From contig NZ_FOOU01000002.1 of the NCBI RefSeq assembly GCF_900113275.1, positions 248,001 through 312,000 of the forward strand: a DNA stretch of 64,000 nt, given 5' to 3'. Positions within the stretch are counted from its first letter, which is position 1. The number at the start of each line of letters is the position of its first letter. The notes under the pieces were generated by a model that was given only the letters and a program-made list of their open reading frames with translations, was not told where the DNA came from and did no database searches. This DNA is from Neptunomonas qingdaonensis (GTDB lineage: Bacteria; Pseudomonadota; Gammaproteobacteria; Pseudomonadales; Balneatricaceae). A program made the translations under genes and the position numbers. This document shows, piece by piece, positions 34,657 through 45,063 of the stretch.

Positions 34657-36114
34657 TTAGACCAACGGACGAAATATTTTTACGTGATCAAAGCCTTTTT
34701 CCTGCAAATTTTGTGCATGCAAGCGACTCATCACTCCTTTGTCACAATACAACAGATACTCTTTATCTTCTGCCCACGTGACAGCCGCTGCCTCAAGTTC
34801 ATAAAAAGGAACAAGGATAATTTCACACCCAGGCATGTTTAACGGCTTCCGCTCTTGCTCATTGGGTGCGCGCACATCAACAATCACTTGATTCTCAGAG
34901 ACTTTACTCAGCGCTTCAATATCGTCCTGAATATCCAGATTTTCAATAATTTCATCTATCTGCATTTTTTGTGAATTCAAAACCGCCTGATTAAGAATAT
35001 CCATATTCAGGCACGCTTCTTCTTCAAGGACTTTGTTGAGTTTTGCCTGCGTTGTTGGTCTGTCAGAAATAACACCGCAATACTCCGGAATCATTTTAAC
35101 AATATCAAAACAACCCAGCATTTTTGTTTTATCAACAATCTCTTGTTTATCCATGGTAATCAGCGGGCGAATGATTAGTTTTTTTGTTGCCTGATCTATC
35201 ACGGTCAGATTGGGAATCGTTTGACTGGACACCTGCGCAATACTTTCACCGGTAACAATAGCGTCAATCTTCATGAAATCCGCCACCTGCTCTGCGGCAC
35301 GCATCATTTGCCTTTTCAGCACAACGCCCATATGTGAATGATGAACATTTTGTAATATATCACCCACCACTTCATCAAAAGGTACGGAAATAAATCGTAC
35401 TCTGGCTGATGATCCATATTGCTGCCAAAGGTGTAAAGCAACCTGCTTAACACCTATTTCATGCGCTTTTCCGCCAAGATTAAAAAACAAAAAATGCGTT
35501 TTTGAACCGCGCCTCATGGTCATGTATGAAGCAACCACAGAGTCAAACCCACCCGAAATCAGAGACAACACCGCCTCTTGAGATCCCAGCGGATAACCGC
35601 CCAGCCCTTGAAGCTGCTTCTCAACAACGTAGAGGTTAGATTCACGAATCTCCATATCAACATAGACATCTGGCGTATGAACATTGACACCGGCTGATTC
35701 AGAGTGCTGCAACAAACCGCCGCCCACATATCTTTCCAAATCGACAGAGGTAAAGTCATGCTTGCCATGGCGCTTTACCCGCACCTTGAAAGTCTTACCC
35801 TTGATACGATCAACATAGAGAGGCAATGTTTTTTCAAAAACGTCCTGAAAATCACCCAGCGGATACTCAGCTACCTGAATAAAAAACGCCACACCAGGCG
35901 TTTGCTGCATAGCACTACAAACTGCTTCATATGATGCCAAAGACTCTTGCGGCAATACGACTTCGATCTTATCCCAGAAACCACTCACGGTGATATTGTC
36001 TGAAATACGCTTCAGTTGTATCTGTAAGTTGTTTTGCAATCTTTGAATAAAACGACGCCGCACCGGACGACTCTTGATGGTAATTTCCGGAAACAGTTTG
36101 ACAATGAATTTCAT
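34657..36114 (-). CDS. thiI: tRNA sulfurtransferase ThiI with rhodanese domain
   Basis: Makes 4-thiouridine in tRNA and transfers sulfur for thiazole synthesis. 485 residues, close to E. coli ThiI (482). N-terminal ferredoxin-like/THUMP region (about 1-165), PP-loop ATPase (AVLSLISGGFDSVVASYMT), AANH-type domain with MVTGESIAQVSSQT-like sequence, and a C-terminal rhodanese domain (about 395-485) with the catalytic Cys in YLLYCDKGVMSRLHA. Next to tRNA genes, which fits its substrate but is probably coincidental. Confidence 0.96.
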   Translation of the reverse strand: MKFIVKLFPEITIKSRPVRRRFIQRLQNNLQIQLKRISDNITVSGFWDKIEVVLPQESLASYEAVCSAMQQTPGVAFFIQVAEYPLGDFQDVFEKTLPLYVDRIKGKTFKVRVKRHGKHDFTSVDLERYVGGGLLQHSESAGVNVHTPDVYVDMEIRESNLYVVEKQLQGLGGYPLGSQEAVLSLISGGFDSVVASYMTMRRGSKTHFLFFNLGGKAHEIGVKQVALHLWQQYGSSARVRFISVPFDEVVGDILQNVHHSHMGVVLKRQMMRAAEQVADFMKIDAIVTGESIAQVSSQTIPNLTVIDQATKKLIIRPLITMDKQEIVDKTKMLGCFDIVKMIPEYCGVISDRPTTQAKLNKVLEEEACLNMDILNQAVLNSQKMQIDEIIENLDIQDDIEALSKVSENQVIVDVRAPNEQERKPLNMPGCEIILVPFYELEAAAVTWAEDKEYLLYCDKGVMSRLHAQNLQEKGFDHVKIFRPLV

Positions 36115-36209
36115 AGCAAAGAACTTTTTTAATTGAGGAATTTAATTGAGCAACTTGATTCAGCTGCCTAATTGAGGATCTGTACTTAGTAATACTACTG
36201 AAGGGAAAG

Positions 36210-36286
36210 TGGTGCGCCCGGCACGATTCGAACGTGCGACCGCCTGGTTCGTAGCCAAGTACTCTATCCAGCTGAGCTACGGGCGC
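36210..36286 (-). tRNA. tRNA-Arg (anticodon ACG), copy 3 of 3 in transcription order
   Basis: 77 nt including CCA. Acceptor GCGCCCG/CGGGCGC, anticodon loop CTACGAA (ACG, reads CGU/CGC/CGA after A34 deamination), T-arm GCACGTTCGAATCGTGC. Identical to the two copies upstream. Confidence 0.97.
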
Positions 36287-36330
36287 GCTTACACTTTATG
36301 GTACAACCTGACAATTCACTATATCTTTAG

Positions 36331-36407
36331 TGGTGCGCCCGGCACGATTCGAACGTGCGACCGCCTGGTTCGTAGCCAAGTACTCTATCCAGCTGAGCTA
36401 CGGGCGC
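36331..36407 (-). tRNA. tRNA-Arg (anticodon ACG), copy 2
   Basis: Identical 77-nt sequence to the other two copies, separated by 44-86 nt spacers. Part of a csrA-tRNA(Ser)-tRNA(Arg) array as in E. coli. Confidence 0.97.
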
Positions 36408-36493
36408 GCTAACACTAAAACAGTAAATCTTTACAGCTTTTACAACATCGATTTAAAAGTCTACTGATCTTTAAATCGATTCACATCGTTGAC

Positions 36494-36570
36494 TGGTGCG
36501 CCCGGCACGATTCGAACGTGCGACCGCCTGGTTCGTAGCCAAGTACTCTATCCAGCTGAGCTACGGGCGC
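36494..36570 (-). tRNA. tRNA-Arg (anticodon ACG), copy 1
   Basis: Identical to the other two copies; 3 nt downstream of tRNA-Ser, so both are surely processed from one transcript. Confidence 0.97.
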
Positions 36571-36573
36571 AAA

Positions 36574-36663
36574 TGGCGGTGAGAGAGGGATTCGAACCCT
36601 CGATAGAGTTTCCCCTATACGCCCTTAGCAGGGGCGCGCCTTCAGCCACTCGGCCATCTCACC
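36574..36663 (-). tRNA. tRNA-Ser (anticodon GCT)
   Basis: 90 nt with CCA and the long variable arm of class II tRNAs. Acceptor GGTGAGA/TCTCACC, anticodon loop CTGCTAA, T-arm GAGGGTTCGAATCCCTC. Reads AGC/AGU. Follows csrA, as serV does in E. coli. Confidence 0.97.
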
Positions 36664-36725
36664 TTGTCAACGGCGCGTACTATACAAGACTGATTTTAAA
36701 AAGAAAAGGAATAATTCTAAAAAAA

Positions 36726-36926
36726 TCAATCTTGTGTTTCAGTGCTGTCTTTTTCGCCATCTTTTTCACGCTGAATACGATCGTAAATCTCTTCACGATG
36801 CACGGCTACATCTTTTGGTGCATTAACACCAATACGTACTTGATTACCTTTTACACCTAAAACGGTAACGGTGACTTCATCACCTACCATTAAGGTTTCA
36901 CCAACGCGGCGAGTTAAAATTAACAT
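36726..36926 (-). CDS. csrA: Carbon storage regulator CsrA
   Basis: Global RNA-binding regulator of carbon flux, motility and biofilm genes, binding GGA motifs. 66 residues from ATG 36924-36926, preceded by [25 protein letters not shown] is canonical, with [16 protein letters not shown] at the second RNA-binding strand. An in-frame upstream extension (MGDPN) is rejected because it overlaps the Shine-Dalgarno. Core gene next to lysC-alaS and tRNA-Ser; the interrupted paralogue sits on the island at 26465. Confidence 0.97.
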   Translation of the reverse strand: MLILTRRVGETLMVGDEVTVTVLGVKGNQVRIGVNAPKDVAVHREEIYDRIQREKDGEKDSTETQD

Positions 36927-37049
36927 GTTCGGATCTCCCAATCGTCCCTTAGATACAACCAGCCATTACAGGCAGCATAAGCCACCTGATGATCACAAAG
37001 ATCCGGCCGACTCTGTGAACTCACACTATAGACTAATTATTTACCGTCG

Positions 37050-38285
37050 TCATTCACTGACAGTATCTGCTTTGTCTAATTCAAACGCCGAATGCAGACC
37101 GCGCACAGCTAATTCCAGGTATTTCTCTGCGATGACTACTGAAACTTTTATTTCTGACGTAGATATCATCTGGATATTAATGTTTTCACTGGCCAATGAG
37201 TCGAACATTTTGCTGGCCACACCTGCGTGCGAACGCATACCCACTCCTACAATCGACACCTTAGCGATCTTATTGTTCCCTACGACTTCTCTGGCACCAA
37301 GCTCAACAGCGATCTTGCGCAGTATCTCTTCGGCACGAGCATAGTCGTTGCGGTGCACTGTAAAGGTAAAATCTGTGGTTTGATCCGCGGCAACGTTCTG
37401 CACGATCATATCAACTTCGATATTCGCACGGCTAATCGGCCCCAGAATTTTTGAGGCAACACCCGGGATATCCGGCACGCCCAACACGGTAAGTTTGGCT
37501 TCGTCTCGGTTAAACGCGATTCCCGAAATAATTGGTTTTTCCACTGTATTCTCTTCCTCTATCGTAATCAGTGTTCCCGGGCCATCTTCAAAACTAGATA
37601 ACACACGCAAAGGCACCTTGTACTTGCCTGCAAACTCGACAGCACGAATTTGTAATATTTTCGATCCCAGACTCGCCATCTCCAACATTTCTTCAAAGGT
37701 GATCTTCTCAAGACGCTGCGCGCCCTCAACCACTCTGGGATCCGTTGTATAGACGCCATCTACATCAGTATAGATCTGACACTCATCAGCCTTCAACGCT
37801 GCTGCCAGCGCCACGCCGGTCGTATCAGAACCTCCTCGACCCAAGGTTGTGATATTACCCTCAGCATCAGCCCCCTGAAACCCCGCCACAACTACCACAC
37901 GCCCGGCAGAAAGATCAGCCTGTATACGCTCAACATCAATGTCCTGAATACGCGCTTTGGTATGTGCACTATCGGTCAGAATACGCACCTGACTTCCTGT
38001 ATATGAGCGCGCAGCAATGCCTCGTTTTTCCAGAGCCATACAAAGTAACGCAATAGTCACCTGCTCTCCGGTTGACAAGAGGACATCCATTTCGCGCTGA
38101 CTGGGCTCGTCCTGTATATCTTTTGCCAAAGCAATCAACCTATTTGTCTCACCGCTCATTGCCGAGACGGCTACGACCAAATCATGTCCTTGCTCACGAA
38201 ATCGTTGCACTTTGTCTGCAACAGCTTCAATTCGTTCAACCGAACCAACCGAAGTCCCACCATATTTCTGTACAAATAGAGCCAT
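37050..38285 (-). CDS. lysC: Aspartate kinase
   Basis: First step of the aspartate-derived amino-acid pathway (Lys, Thr, Met, diaminopimelate). 411 residues with the kinase start ALFVQKYGGTSVGSVERIEA, ATP/aspartate site TLGRGGSDTTGVALAAAL, DGVYTTDPRVVEGAQ, and two ACT domains in the C-terminal third (about 265-410: KLTVLGVPDIPGVASKILG, IVGVGMRSHAGVASKMFDSL). Monofunctional and feedback-regulated type. Only 67 nt separates it from alaS, filled by tandem repeats; no riboswitch room. Confidence 0.96.
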   Translation of the reverse strand: MALFVQKYGGTSVGSVERIEAVADKVQRFREQGHDLVVAVSAMSGETNRLIALAKDIQDEPSQREMDVLLSTGEQVTIALLCMALEKRGIAARSYTGSQVRILTDSAHTKARIQDIDVERIQADLSAGRVVVVAGFQGADAEGNITTLGRGGSDTTGVALAAALKADECQIYTDVDGVYTTDPRVVEGAQRLEKITFEEMLEMASLGSKILQIRAVEFAGKYKVPLRVLSSFEDGPGTLITIEEENTVEKPIISGIAFNRDEAKLTVLGVPDIPGVASKILGPISRANIEVDMIVQNVAADQTTDFTFTVHRNDYARAEEILRKIAVELGAREVVGNNKIAKVSIVGVGMRSHAGVASKMFDSLASENINIQMISTSEIKVSVVIAEKYLELAVRGLHSAFELDKADTVSE

Positions 38286-38310
38286 GCCTATCAGCCTCCA
38301 TCAGCTATCT

Positions 38311-38361
38311 TAGTAGCCCTATATAATTAGTAGCCCTATATAATTAGTAGCCCTATATATT
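38311..38361 (-). repeat. 17-bp tandem repeat between alaS and lysC
   Basis: TAGTAGCCCTATATAAT twice (38311-38327, 38328-38344) and a third copy (38345-38361) with a mismatch near its end; the third copy contains the alaS stop codon and last codons. Looks like a local duplication of the alaS 3' end. Confidence 0.95.
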
Positions 38362-40953
38362 TGCTATCAACACTTTAACGCTTTCAAGCACAGCAGGTAA
38401 TGCGGCACAATCCACACCACCACCCTGCGCAAAATCCGGACGACCACCGCCCTTACCACCCAGCTTAGCGGTCAGATCACGCACCAAGTCACCCGCCTTA
38501 ACCTGACCGGTCAGATCCTTGGTAACACCTGCCGCCAAACTGATTTTTCCTTCACTCTCTGTGGCCAACACAACAACGGCCGACCCCAGCTTATTTTTCA
38601 ATTGATCTACGGTATCGCGCAACGCCTTAGGGTCGGCGCCTTGTAGATTTTCAACGAGTAATTTAATACCGTTAATCTCAATTGCTTTTTCAGCAAGATC
38701 ACCACTTTTTGCCGATGTTAGCATCATTGCCAAACGTTCTATCTCTTTTTCGAGCTGGCGATTACGTTCAGATAAAGCGCGCACTTTATCGACAACGCTA
38801 TCACGTGAACCTTTAACCAACGCAGAGATCTCTGCCAGACTACTCTCATTAGCCGCCACATATGCCAGAGCGCCCTGCCCTGTCACCGCTTCAATACGAC
38901 GTACTCCTGCAGCAATCCCGCCTTCCGAAACGATCTGCATCAAGCCTATATCACCGGCTCTCTGCGCATGAGTACCACCGCACAGCTCAATAGAGAAGCC
39001 ATCAGCCATGGAGAGCACACGTACCTGATCGTCGTATTTCTCACCAAACAGTGCCATCGCACCACTCTGTTTGGCCTGCTCCATGTCCATGACATCCGTT
39101 TTAATTTCGGCATTGGCCAATATCTGAGCATTTACAATCGACTCCACCTGCTTTATCTCGTCAGCCGTCAGGGCTTCAAAGTGCGCAAAGTCAAAGCGAA
39201 GGCGCTCGGGATCTACTAAAGAGCCCTTTTGCTGAACGTGCTCACCAAGTACAGATCTCAATGCCGCATGCAACAGATGCGTTGCCGAATGGTTGCAGGC
39301 CGTAGCCCGTCTTGCCTGCTCATCTATCTGCGCAAAAACTTTATCGCCGACAGATAAAACACCCTCAACAAGCTCACCATGATGCAAGTGACTTTTCGCT
39401 TCTTTGGTGCAATCTTTTACCAAGAACTGCCCCTGATCCCAGCTTAAATGGCCTCGATCACCTACCTGACCACCGGATTCGCCGTAAAAAGGCGTATGAT
39501 CCAATACCACAATACCACTCTGACCGGCGCTGAGCTGATGCACCGCCTCACCTTCGACAAAAAGAGCGACCACTTCTGCACCGCCCTCCAGATGCTCATA
39601 ACCGATAAATTCGGTCACGCCATTCAAATCAAGCTTATCGTTGTAATCAACCGCAAAGCCGCCTGATGCCCTGGCACGCTGACGCTGTTGTTCCATCGCC
39701 AGCTCAAAACCATCCATATCAAGGGTAAGCTCATGCTCACGGGCAACATCAGCTGTTAAATCGGCTGGGAAGCCATAGGTATCATATAATTTAAAAACAG
39801 TTTCACCAGAGATAACATCTCCTTCAAGACCGCTAATTTCTTCAGTCAGCAGACGCATACCATTATCCAGCGTCTTAGCAAACTGCTGTTCTTCTTTTAG
39901 CAGAACACGTTCAATCTGCTCCTGCATTTTTCCAAGCTCAGGATAAGCATCGCCCATCTCCTTGACCAATGCAGCAACCAGCGTGTTGAAAAAAGGTTCT
40001 TTTGTGCCGAGCTTATTACCATGACGAATAGCGCGACGAATGATTCGACGCAATACATAGCCACGTCCTTCATTCGAAGGCGTTACTCCGTCAGTAATCA
40101 AAAACGAGCATGAGCGAATATGGTCAGCAATAACCCGTAATGATTTATTATCCAGGTCATTTGTTTTCACTGCAGCCGCAGTTGCTTTCAGTAAATTCTG
40201 GAACAAATCGATTTCATAATTACTGTGCACACCCTGCATAACAGCGGCGATACGCTCAAGCCCCATACCGGTGTCAACAGACGGGCGTGGTAACGCAACC
40301 ATCTCTCCACCGGCACTGCGGTTATATTGCATAAAAACGACGTTCCAGATTTCAATATAACGATCGCCATCTTCATCAGGGCTGCCGGGCGGCCCACCAA
40401 ATACTTCTTCACCATGATCAAAAAATATTTCAGTACAGGGGCCGCATGGACCGGTATCACCCATTGCCCAGAAATTATCTTCATCAAGTTTAGAAAAACG
40501 TTCCGGGTCTACCCCAATCTCTTCTTTCCAGATACGTTCTGCTTCATCATCTGAATGATGCACTGTTATCCAGAGTTTCTCTTTTGGCAGCCCCATAACC
40601 TCAGTTAAAAACACCCAGGCAAAACGAATAGCTTCAGGTTTGAAATAATCACCAAAGCTAAAATTACCCATCATCTCGAAAAAGGTATGATGGCGGGCTG
40701 TATAACCTACATTTTCAAGATCATTATGTTTACCACCAGCGCGAACACAACGCTGAGCTGTAGTCGCACGACTGTAAGAGCGCTTGTCATCTCCCAGGAA
40801 TACATCTTTGAACTGCACCATACCGGCATTGGTAAACAGCAGAGTGGGGTCATTCGCAGGAATAAGAGAGCTAGTCGCTACTATTTCATGCCCTTGTTTA
40901 TTGAAATAATCCAGGAAAGCCTGGCGAATCTCGGCACTTGTCATGTATTTCAT
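38353..40953 (-). CDS. alaS: Alanyl-tRNA synthetase
   Basis: Charges tRNA-Ala and edits Ser/Gly mischarging. 866 residues, family-typical. Class II catalytic domain (about 1-245: [36 protein letters not shown]), editing domain with [17 protein letters not shown] and the [13 protein letters not shown] zinc motif, and C-terminal DHHA1 domain with [15 protein letters not shown]. In the conserved recA-recX-alaS-lysC-csrA neighbourhood. Confidence 0.98.
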   Translation of the reverse strand: MKYMTSAEIRQAFLDYFNKQGHEIVATSSLIPANDPTLLFTNAGMVQFKDVFLGDDKRSYSRATTAQRCVRAGGKHNDLENVGYTARHHTFFEMMGNFSFGDYFKPEAIRFAWVFLTEVMGLPKEKLWITVHHSDDEAERIWKEEIGVDPERFSKLDEDNFWAMGDTGPCGPCTEIFFDHGEEVFGGPPGSPDEDGDRYIEIWNVVFMQYNRSAGGEMVALPRPSVDTGMGLERIAAVMQGVHSNYEIDLFQNLLKATAAAVKTNDLDNKSLRVIADHIRSCSFLITDGVTPSNEGRGYVLRRIIRRAIRHGNKLGTKEPFFNTLVAALVKEMGDAYPELGKMQEQIERVLLKEEQQFAKTLDNGMRLLTEEISGLEGDVISGETVFKLYDTYGFPADLTADVAREHELTLDMDGFELAMEQQRQRARASGGFAVDYNDKLDLNGVTEFIGYEHLEGGAEVVALFVEGEAVHQLSAGQSGIVVLDHTPFYGESGGQVGDRGHLSWDQGQFLVKDCTKEAKSHLHHGELVEGVLSVGDKVFAQIDEQARRATACNHSATHLLHAALRSVLGEHVQQKGSLVDPERLRFDFAHFEALTADEIKQVESIVNAQILANAEIKTDVMDMEQAKQSGAMALFGEKYDDQVRVLSMADGFSIELCGGTHAQRAGDIGLMQIVSEGGIAAGVRRIEAVTGQGALAYVAANESSLAEISALVKGSRDSVVDKVRALSERNRQLEKEIERLAMMLTSAKSGDLAEKAIEINGIKLLVENLQGADPKALRDTVDQLKNKLGSAVVVLATESEGKISLAAGVTKDLTGQVKAGDLVRDLTAKLGGKGGGRPDFAQGGGVDCAALPAVLESVKVLIANI

Positions 40954-41105
40954 ATGGATGAATCGTTCCGCTGGCTGGTTACATACTTAAAAAAGCCCAA
41001 TTACTGAGCAATTCACACGTAAAATGGCGAATAAGTATATATCGCGACCGGAATTTGTTCGAATCTTTTTGTCAATAGATGAGGAGATATAAAGCAGAAA
41101 TTAGT

Positions 41106-41564
41106 CTATTCGGTATCACTATTCACAGAATTAATCGCATATTTAGCCTGTTCATAGCTAAAACCGCGACTTAACAAATAGCGCATCCTTTTTTCGTAAA
41201 GCTTTCTATCCTGGGTATCCACTCCCTCTTTAAATTTCCGTTGGCATAAGCTCGCCGCCAGTTCAAACCAATCAAGTGCCTGCTCCCGGATACAGTCTTT
41301 CAATAAGGTTTCGCTTAACCCTTTACGCTTACCATCCTGCAGTATCCTTAACAACCCATAGCCTTGGCCAGCCTTGCTTCTGACCAACATCTCCGCAAAA
41401 CGCTGATCACTTTGGTAGCCATTGGCCTGACATTGATCTAAAACACTTGCTAGCTGAACTGCATCATATTTATCACGATACTTGTGTTCAATTTCTGCCC
41501 GGCTATATTCTCTTCGTGCTAACAGTGAGATAACAGCAGATCTGATTTCTGCTTCGCTTTGCAT
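41106..41564 (-). CDS. recX: RecA regulator RecX
   Basis: Inhibits RecA filament extension. 152 residues from the ATG at 41564 (MQSEAEIRSAVISLLARREY), which has GGAGG five bases upstream; an ATG four codons earlier is part of that motif. Helical three-repeat fold with RAEIEHKYRDKYD, RFAEMLVRSKAGQGYGLLRI and MRYLLSRGFSYEQAKYAI. Directly downstream of recA, behind an attenuating terminator, as in E. coli. Confidence 0.94.
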   Translation of the reverse strand: MQSEAEIRSAVISLLARREYSRAEIEHKYRDKYDAVQLASVLDQCQANGYQSDQRFAEMLVRSKAGQGYGLLRILQDGKRKGLSETLLKDCIREQALDWFELAASLCQRKFKEGVDTQDRKLYEKRMRYLLSRGFSYEQAKYAINSVNSDTE

Positions 41565-41577
41565 CTTTTCCTCCATA

Positions 41578-41603
41578 AAAAAAGGCCGTATAAACGGCCT
41601 TTT
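41578..41603 (-). terminator. Intercistronic terminator recA-recX
   Basis: AAAAGGCCGT-TTAT-ACGGCCTTTT: strong stem with T run between the recA stop and the recX start; read-through would give the low recX level known in other bacteria. Its end nearly touches the recX ribosome-binding site. Confidence 0.85.
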
Positions 41604-41633
41604 ATCAGATAGCTCAACTTTACAGATCCGGCT

Positions 41634-42677
41634 TTACAGATCTAGCTGTTCAGCATCTTTTTTTTCTTCACGGACAACCACCTGAACGCTAAGCAGCTTC
41701 TCACGGAGCGCGAGCTCAATCGCTTCTGCTGCTTCAGGATGCTCACTCAGATATTTAGCAGCATTTGCCTTACCCTGACCAATTTTATCGCCGTTATAGG
41801 CATACCATGCTCCGGCTTTATCGACCAAACCATTTTGCACACCTAAGTCGACAATCTCGCCCATACGGTAGATACCCTGACCATATAGAATCTGAAATTC
41901 AGCCTGTTTAAAGGGCGGAGATACTTTATTTTTAACAACCTTCACACGCGTTTCGTTGCCGATAATTTCATCGCCCTGCTTAACAGCGCCAATGCGGCGA
42001 ATATCTAAACGTACGGATGCATAGAACTTAAGCGCGTTCCCACCGGTTGTCGTTTCCGGACTACCAAACATCACACCAATTTTCATACGAATCTGGTTGA
42101 TGAAAATCAACATGCAGTTTGAGCTTTTCACATGGCCTGTCATTTTACGCAGCGCCTGCGACATCAAACGTGCCTGCAAGCCCATGTGCGAATCACCCAT
42201 CTCACCTTCAATCTCGGCTTTAGGTGTGAGCGCAGCAACCGAGTCAACGACGATCACATCAACGGCATTGGAACGAACCAGCATGTCACAAATTTCCAGT
42301 GCCTGCTCGCCCGTATCCGGCTGTGATACCAGCAACTCATCAACATTTACGCCGAGTTTTTCAGCATAATTGGGATCCAGTGCATGTTCAGCATCAACAA
42401 ACGCACAGGTTTTACCCTGCTTCTGTGCTTCAGCAATAACTTGCAATGTAAGGGTAGTTTTACCAGAGGACTCCGGCCCGTAGATCTCTACTACGCGTCC
42501 ATAAGGAAGGCCACCGATGCCCAAAGCGACATCCAGACCTAATGAGCCAGTTGAGACAGCCGGGATTGCCTCACGTGGCTGATCTCCCATGCGCATAACA
42601 GCGCCTTTACCGAATTGACGTTCAATTTGTGATAAAGCGGCATCAAGCGCTTTTTTTCTGTTATCGTCCATATTCAA
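41634..42677 (-). CDS. recA: Recombinase RecA
   Basis: Strand-exchange protein and SOS co-protease. 347 residues with N-terminal [20 protein letters not shown], Walker [20 protein letters not shown], Walker [16 protein letters not shown] and loops [17 protein letters not shown] and [20 protein letters not shown]. The acidic C-terminal tail ([11 protein letters not shown]) is present. SOS box 25 nt upstream of the start. Standard length. Confidence 0.98.
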   Translation of the reverse strand: MNMDDNRKKALDAALSQIERQFGKGAVMRMGDQPREAIPAVSTGSLGLDVALGIGGLPYGRVVEIYGPESSGKTTLTLQVIAEAQKQGKTCAFVDAEHALDPNYAEKLGVNVDELLVSQPDTGEQALEICDMLVRSNAVDVIVVDSVAALTPKAEIEGEMGDSHMGLQARLMSQALRKMTGHVKSSNCMLIFINQIRMKIGVMFGSPETTTGGNALKFYASVRLDIRRIGAVKQGDEIIGNETRVKVVKNKVSPPFKQAEFQILYGQGIYRMGEIVDLGVQNGLVDKAGAWYAYNGDKIGQGKANAAKYLSEHPEAAEAIELALREKLLSVQVVVREEKKDAEQLDL

Positions 42678-42702
42678 CCCTTTACACTGCCTGACAATAA
42701 TA

Positions 42703-42718
42703 CTGTATGTATGGACAG
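42703..42718 (-). promoter_or_regulatory. LexA (SOS) box of recA
   Basis: CTGTATGTATGGACAG, with the symmetric flanks TA...TA, fits the consensus CTGT-N8-ACAG. Located 26-41 bp before the recA start, so it overlaps the promoter. Confidence 0.93.
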
Positions 42719-42840
42719 TATATTACGACATCTCTGTTGAATTGCAAGTATCTTATTCACTTCTCCGGGACTTCTGAAAAAGAGTTATCAACAGAGCTGT
42801 AAATAACAGTTATGAAGAAGGCTTATGATGAAGAGTCATG

Positions 42841-43320
42841 TTAAGCGCTATGCAGACAGTCAAGCACCCCCTCAAGGGCCTTTTGTACACTCTGCTGCCT
42901 GACGCTCTCCCTATTGCCATCAAATTTGTTCAGCAAGGTTACTGTGGGCTTTCCCTGCATTGCCCAGGCAAGCCATACAGTACCCACTGGTTTTTCTGCG
43001 CTGCCGCCACTGGGTCCTGCCACACCACTAACAGCAACGGCAATATCCGCTTCACTTTTTTGCAACGCGCCTTCCGCCATCTGTATAACAACCTGCTCAC
43101 TGACAGCACCGTAAGTTTCAATAACCGCAGGATCGACACCTAACATGGTATGCTTAGCTTTATTCGAATAAGTTACAAATCCACACTCAAGCCACGCCGA
43201 ACTCCCGGCTACAGCAGTGACTTCCTGCGCGATCCAGCCGCCGGTACAAGACTCCGCTGTCGCCATACTCATACCACGCAACTCCAGCTCCCGGCCTACT
43301 TTCTCCGCGATATCCAACAT
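42841..43320 (-). CDS. pncC: Nicotinamide-nucleotide amidohydrolase PncC (CinA C-terminal type)
   Basis: Converts nicotinamide mononucleotide to nicotinate mononucleotide for NAD recycling. 159 residues: the stand-alone CinA C-domain with the nucleophile motif MATAESCTGGWIAQEVTAVA, YSNKAKHTMLGV, AVSGVAGPSGGSAEKPVGTV and C-terminal NRESVRQQSVQKAL. Upstream of recA in the usual gammaproteobacterial order pncC-recA. Confidence 0.94.
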   Translation of the reverse strand: MLDIAEKVGRELELRGMSMATAESCTGGWIAQEVTAVAGSSAWLECGFVTYSNKAKHTMLGVDPAVIETYGAVSEQVVIQMAEGALQKSEADIAVAVSGVAGPSGGSAEKPVGTVWLAWAMQGKPTVTLLNKFDGNRESVRQQSVQKALEGVLDCLHSA

Positions 43321-43536
43321 TCAGTACACCTGCTTTTAACTTATTTTTCAGCCCTGTATTTCACTGATCATTGCGGCTTTACAGCGTTTATATCAGTAAA
43401 AATCTGATGCTATTATTGCGTAGCGACAGACAAGGATACAATCCCTTGCTCAAATAAAGCTTAACAAACGCCTGGCAGATAGTTACGCAGGAAAGTTGTT
43501 CACAAAACAGACTATGTGATCACACACATAAAAAAA

Positions 43537-43553
43537 GGGGAGCAAAGCTCCCC
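43537..43553. terminator. Bidirectional terminator upstream of pncC, after aminotransferase gene
   Basis: GGGGAGC-AAA-GCTCCCC with A run before and A run after (T run on the minus strand). It lies about 50 nt beyond the aminotransferase stop and ends that operon. Confidence 0.9.
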
Positions 43554-43601
43554 CCAAAAAAAACGACCGTAAAGGTCAGACCCAAAGACTTAACAAACTA
43601 A

Positions 43602-44975
43602 CTAACTGACTAGCAGCCCTTCTTGCTTAACTAGCAGTCCTTCTTTCTTAACAAACAGATAGGTTTCATCCAGCGCTTTACTAAATATCTCGACCATTTC
43701 GTCGATCTGCGCTTCTGTCACAATCAAGGGAGGACAAAACGCGATAGACGACCCTGCTACTGCACGCGTAATCATGCCGTGGTTCTGACACGCCTGCTGA
43801 GCAAATGCCCCCACCACACCACCATTAAACGCCTGACCGGTTTGTTTGTTAGCAACCAATTCAACGGCGGCGATCATGCCTTTACCACGCACTTCACCTA
43901 CCAGTGGATGCTCACAAAATTCTCTAAGTCGCTTCTGCATATATTCACCCAGCACTGCGGCTCTGGCGAACATGTGATCCCGTTCGTAGATTTCCAATGT
44001 TTTCAGCGCAACTGCACATGCCACCGGGTGCCCGGAGTAAGTATACCCATGACCAAAAACACCGACCGACGCACTTTGTTCGATCATCGCCTCATACATA
44101 TCTCCGCGTATAACAGAGGCACTGATAGGCATATAAGCCGATGAAAGCTGTTTAGCTAACGTCATCATCGCGGGCTTTTTAATTCCCATGGTTGTACAAC
44201 CGAAATCATTGCCGGTACGGCCAAACCCTGTGATCACTTCATCAGCCCAGAAAAGAATACCGTACTTATTCAGTATCGCCTGCACCTTTTCATAATAGCC
44301 CTCTGGCGGCACGATCACGCCGCTGGCACCGGTAATCGGCTCAGCGATAAAGGCGGCGATTGTGTCAGCACCTTCCTGTAAAATCAGTTGTTCCAGATTG
44401 TTAGTGATACGATCAACAAACTGCTGCTCAGTTTCATTAGGAAGAGCACCGCGATAGTAATGAGGGGCATCCGTACGCAAAACGCCTAGCGCTTCAAACG
44501 GCAGATCAAAATGTGTATGGTTAGGCGGCAAACCTGTCAGGGAAGCAGCCGCCACTGTTACGCCATGATACGAGCGTTCACGTGCAATAATCTTGAACTT
44601 CTCAGGCTTACCAATCGCATTAAAATAATAGCGAAGCATTTTGATATGCGTATCGTTAGCATCACTTCCCGAGTTACCAAAAAAGACCTTGGCATTCTCA
44701 ACAGGCACCATCGCAGAAAGCTTTTCAGCAAGGTCCATACCTACTTGATGCGTCTTGCCGCCAAACATGTGTGAAAAAGACAGCTTGCTCATCTGTTCAC
44801 TGGCCGTTTCTATCAACTCACGGTTGTTATAACCCAACGATGTACACCACAGACCTGCCAGTGCTTCCAGGTATTTCTTACCATTGTTGTCGTATACATA
44901 AGCTCCCTCTCCACGCTCAATCGTCAGAGTCTGGGTCGCTTTAAAATTAGTCGTCGGGTAAATAATTTGACTCAT
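43602..44975 (-). CDS. Class III aminotransferase (putrescine/GABA-pyruvate type)
   Basis: 457 residues from ATG 44973-44975, which has AAGGAGA at good spacing; a longer in-frame start is rejected. PLP-enzyme motifs: VFFGNSGSDANDTHIKMLRY, ERSYHGVTVAAASLTGLP, LFWADEVITGFGRTGNDFGC, and the PLP Lys in MMTLAKQLSSAYMPISA. The sequence style is of SpuC-like putrescine- or GABA-pyruvate transaminases rather than alpha-ketoglutarate-dependent GabT. It follows gabD-like succinate-semialdehyde dehydrogenase, so GABA to succinate is the likely use. The C-terminus has a short duplication (VKKEGLLVKQEGLLVS). Substrate not certain. Confidence 0.9.
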   Translation of the reverse strand: MSQIIYPTTNFKATQTLTIERGEGAYVYDNNGKKYLEALAGLWCTSLGYNNRELIETASEQMSKLSFSHMFGGKTHQVGMDLAEKLSAMVPVENAKVFFGNSGSDANDTHIKMLRYYFNAIGKPEKFKIIARERSYHGVTVAAASLTGLPPNHTHFDLPFEALGVLRTDAPHYYRGALPNETEQQFVDRITNNLEQLILQEGADTIAAFIAEPITGASGVIVPPEGYYEKVQAILNKYGILFWADEVITGFGRTGNDFGCTTMGIKKPAMMTLAKQLSSAYMPISASVIRGDMYEAMIEQSASVGVFGHGYTYSGHPVACAVALKTLEIYERDHMFARAAVLGEYMQKRLREFCEHPLVGEVRGKGMIAAVELVANKQTGQAFNGGVVGAFAQQACQNHGMITRAVAGSSIAFCPPLIVTEAQIDEMVEIFSKALDETYLFVKKEGLLVKQEGLLVS

Positions 44976-45063
44976 CACATGTCTCCTTGAAACATCATAT
45001 CGATCATATCGCTGCAAAGTTGTTACAACTTTGTGGCAAGCGCGTCATCATTTACATGAAGTT

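Noticed and set aside
36209-36860. Frames reading GAPGTIRTCDRLVRSQVL and similar
   Set aside because: Well-known spurious translations of antisense tRNA-Arg genes; no ribosome-binding sites.
38286-38352. Lysine riboswitch before lysC
   Set aside because: Only 67 nt between alaS and lysC, mostly tandem repeat; no room for the aptamer.
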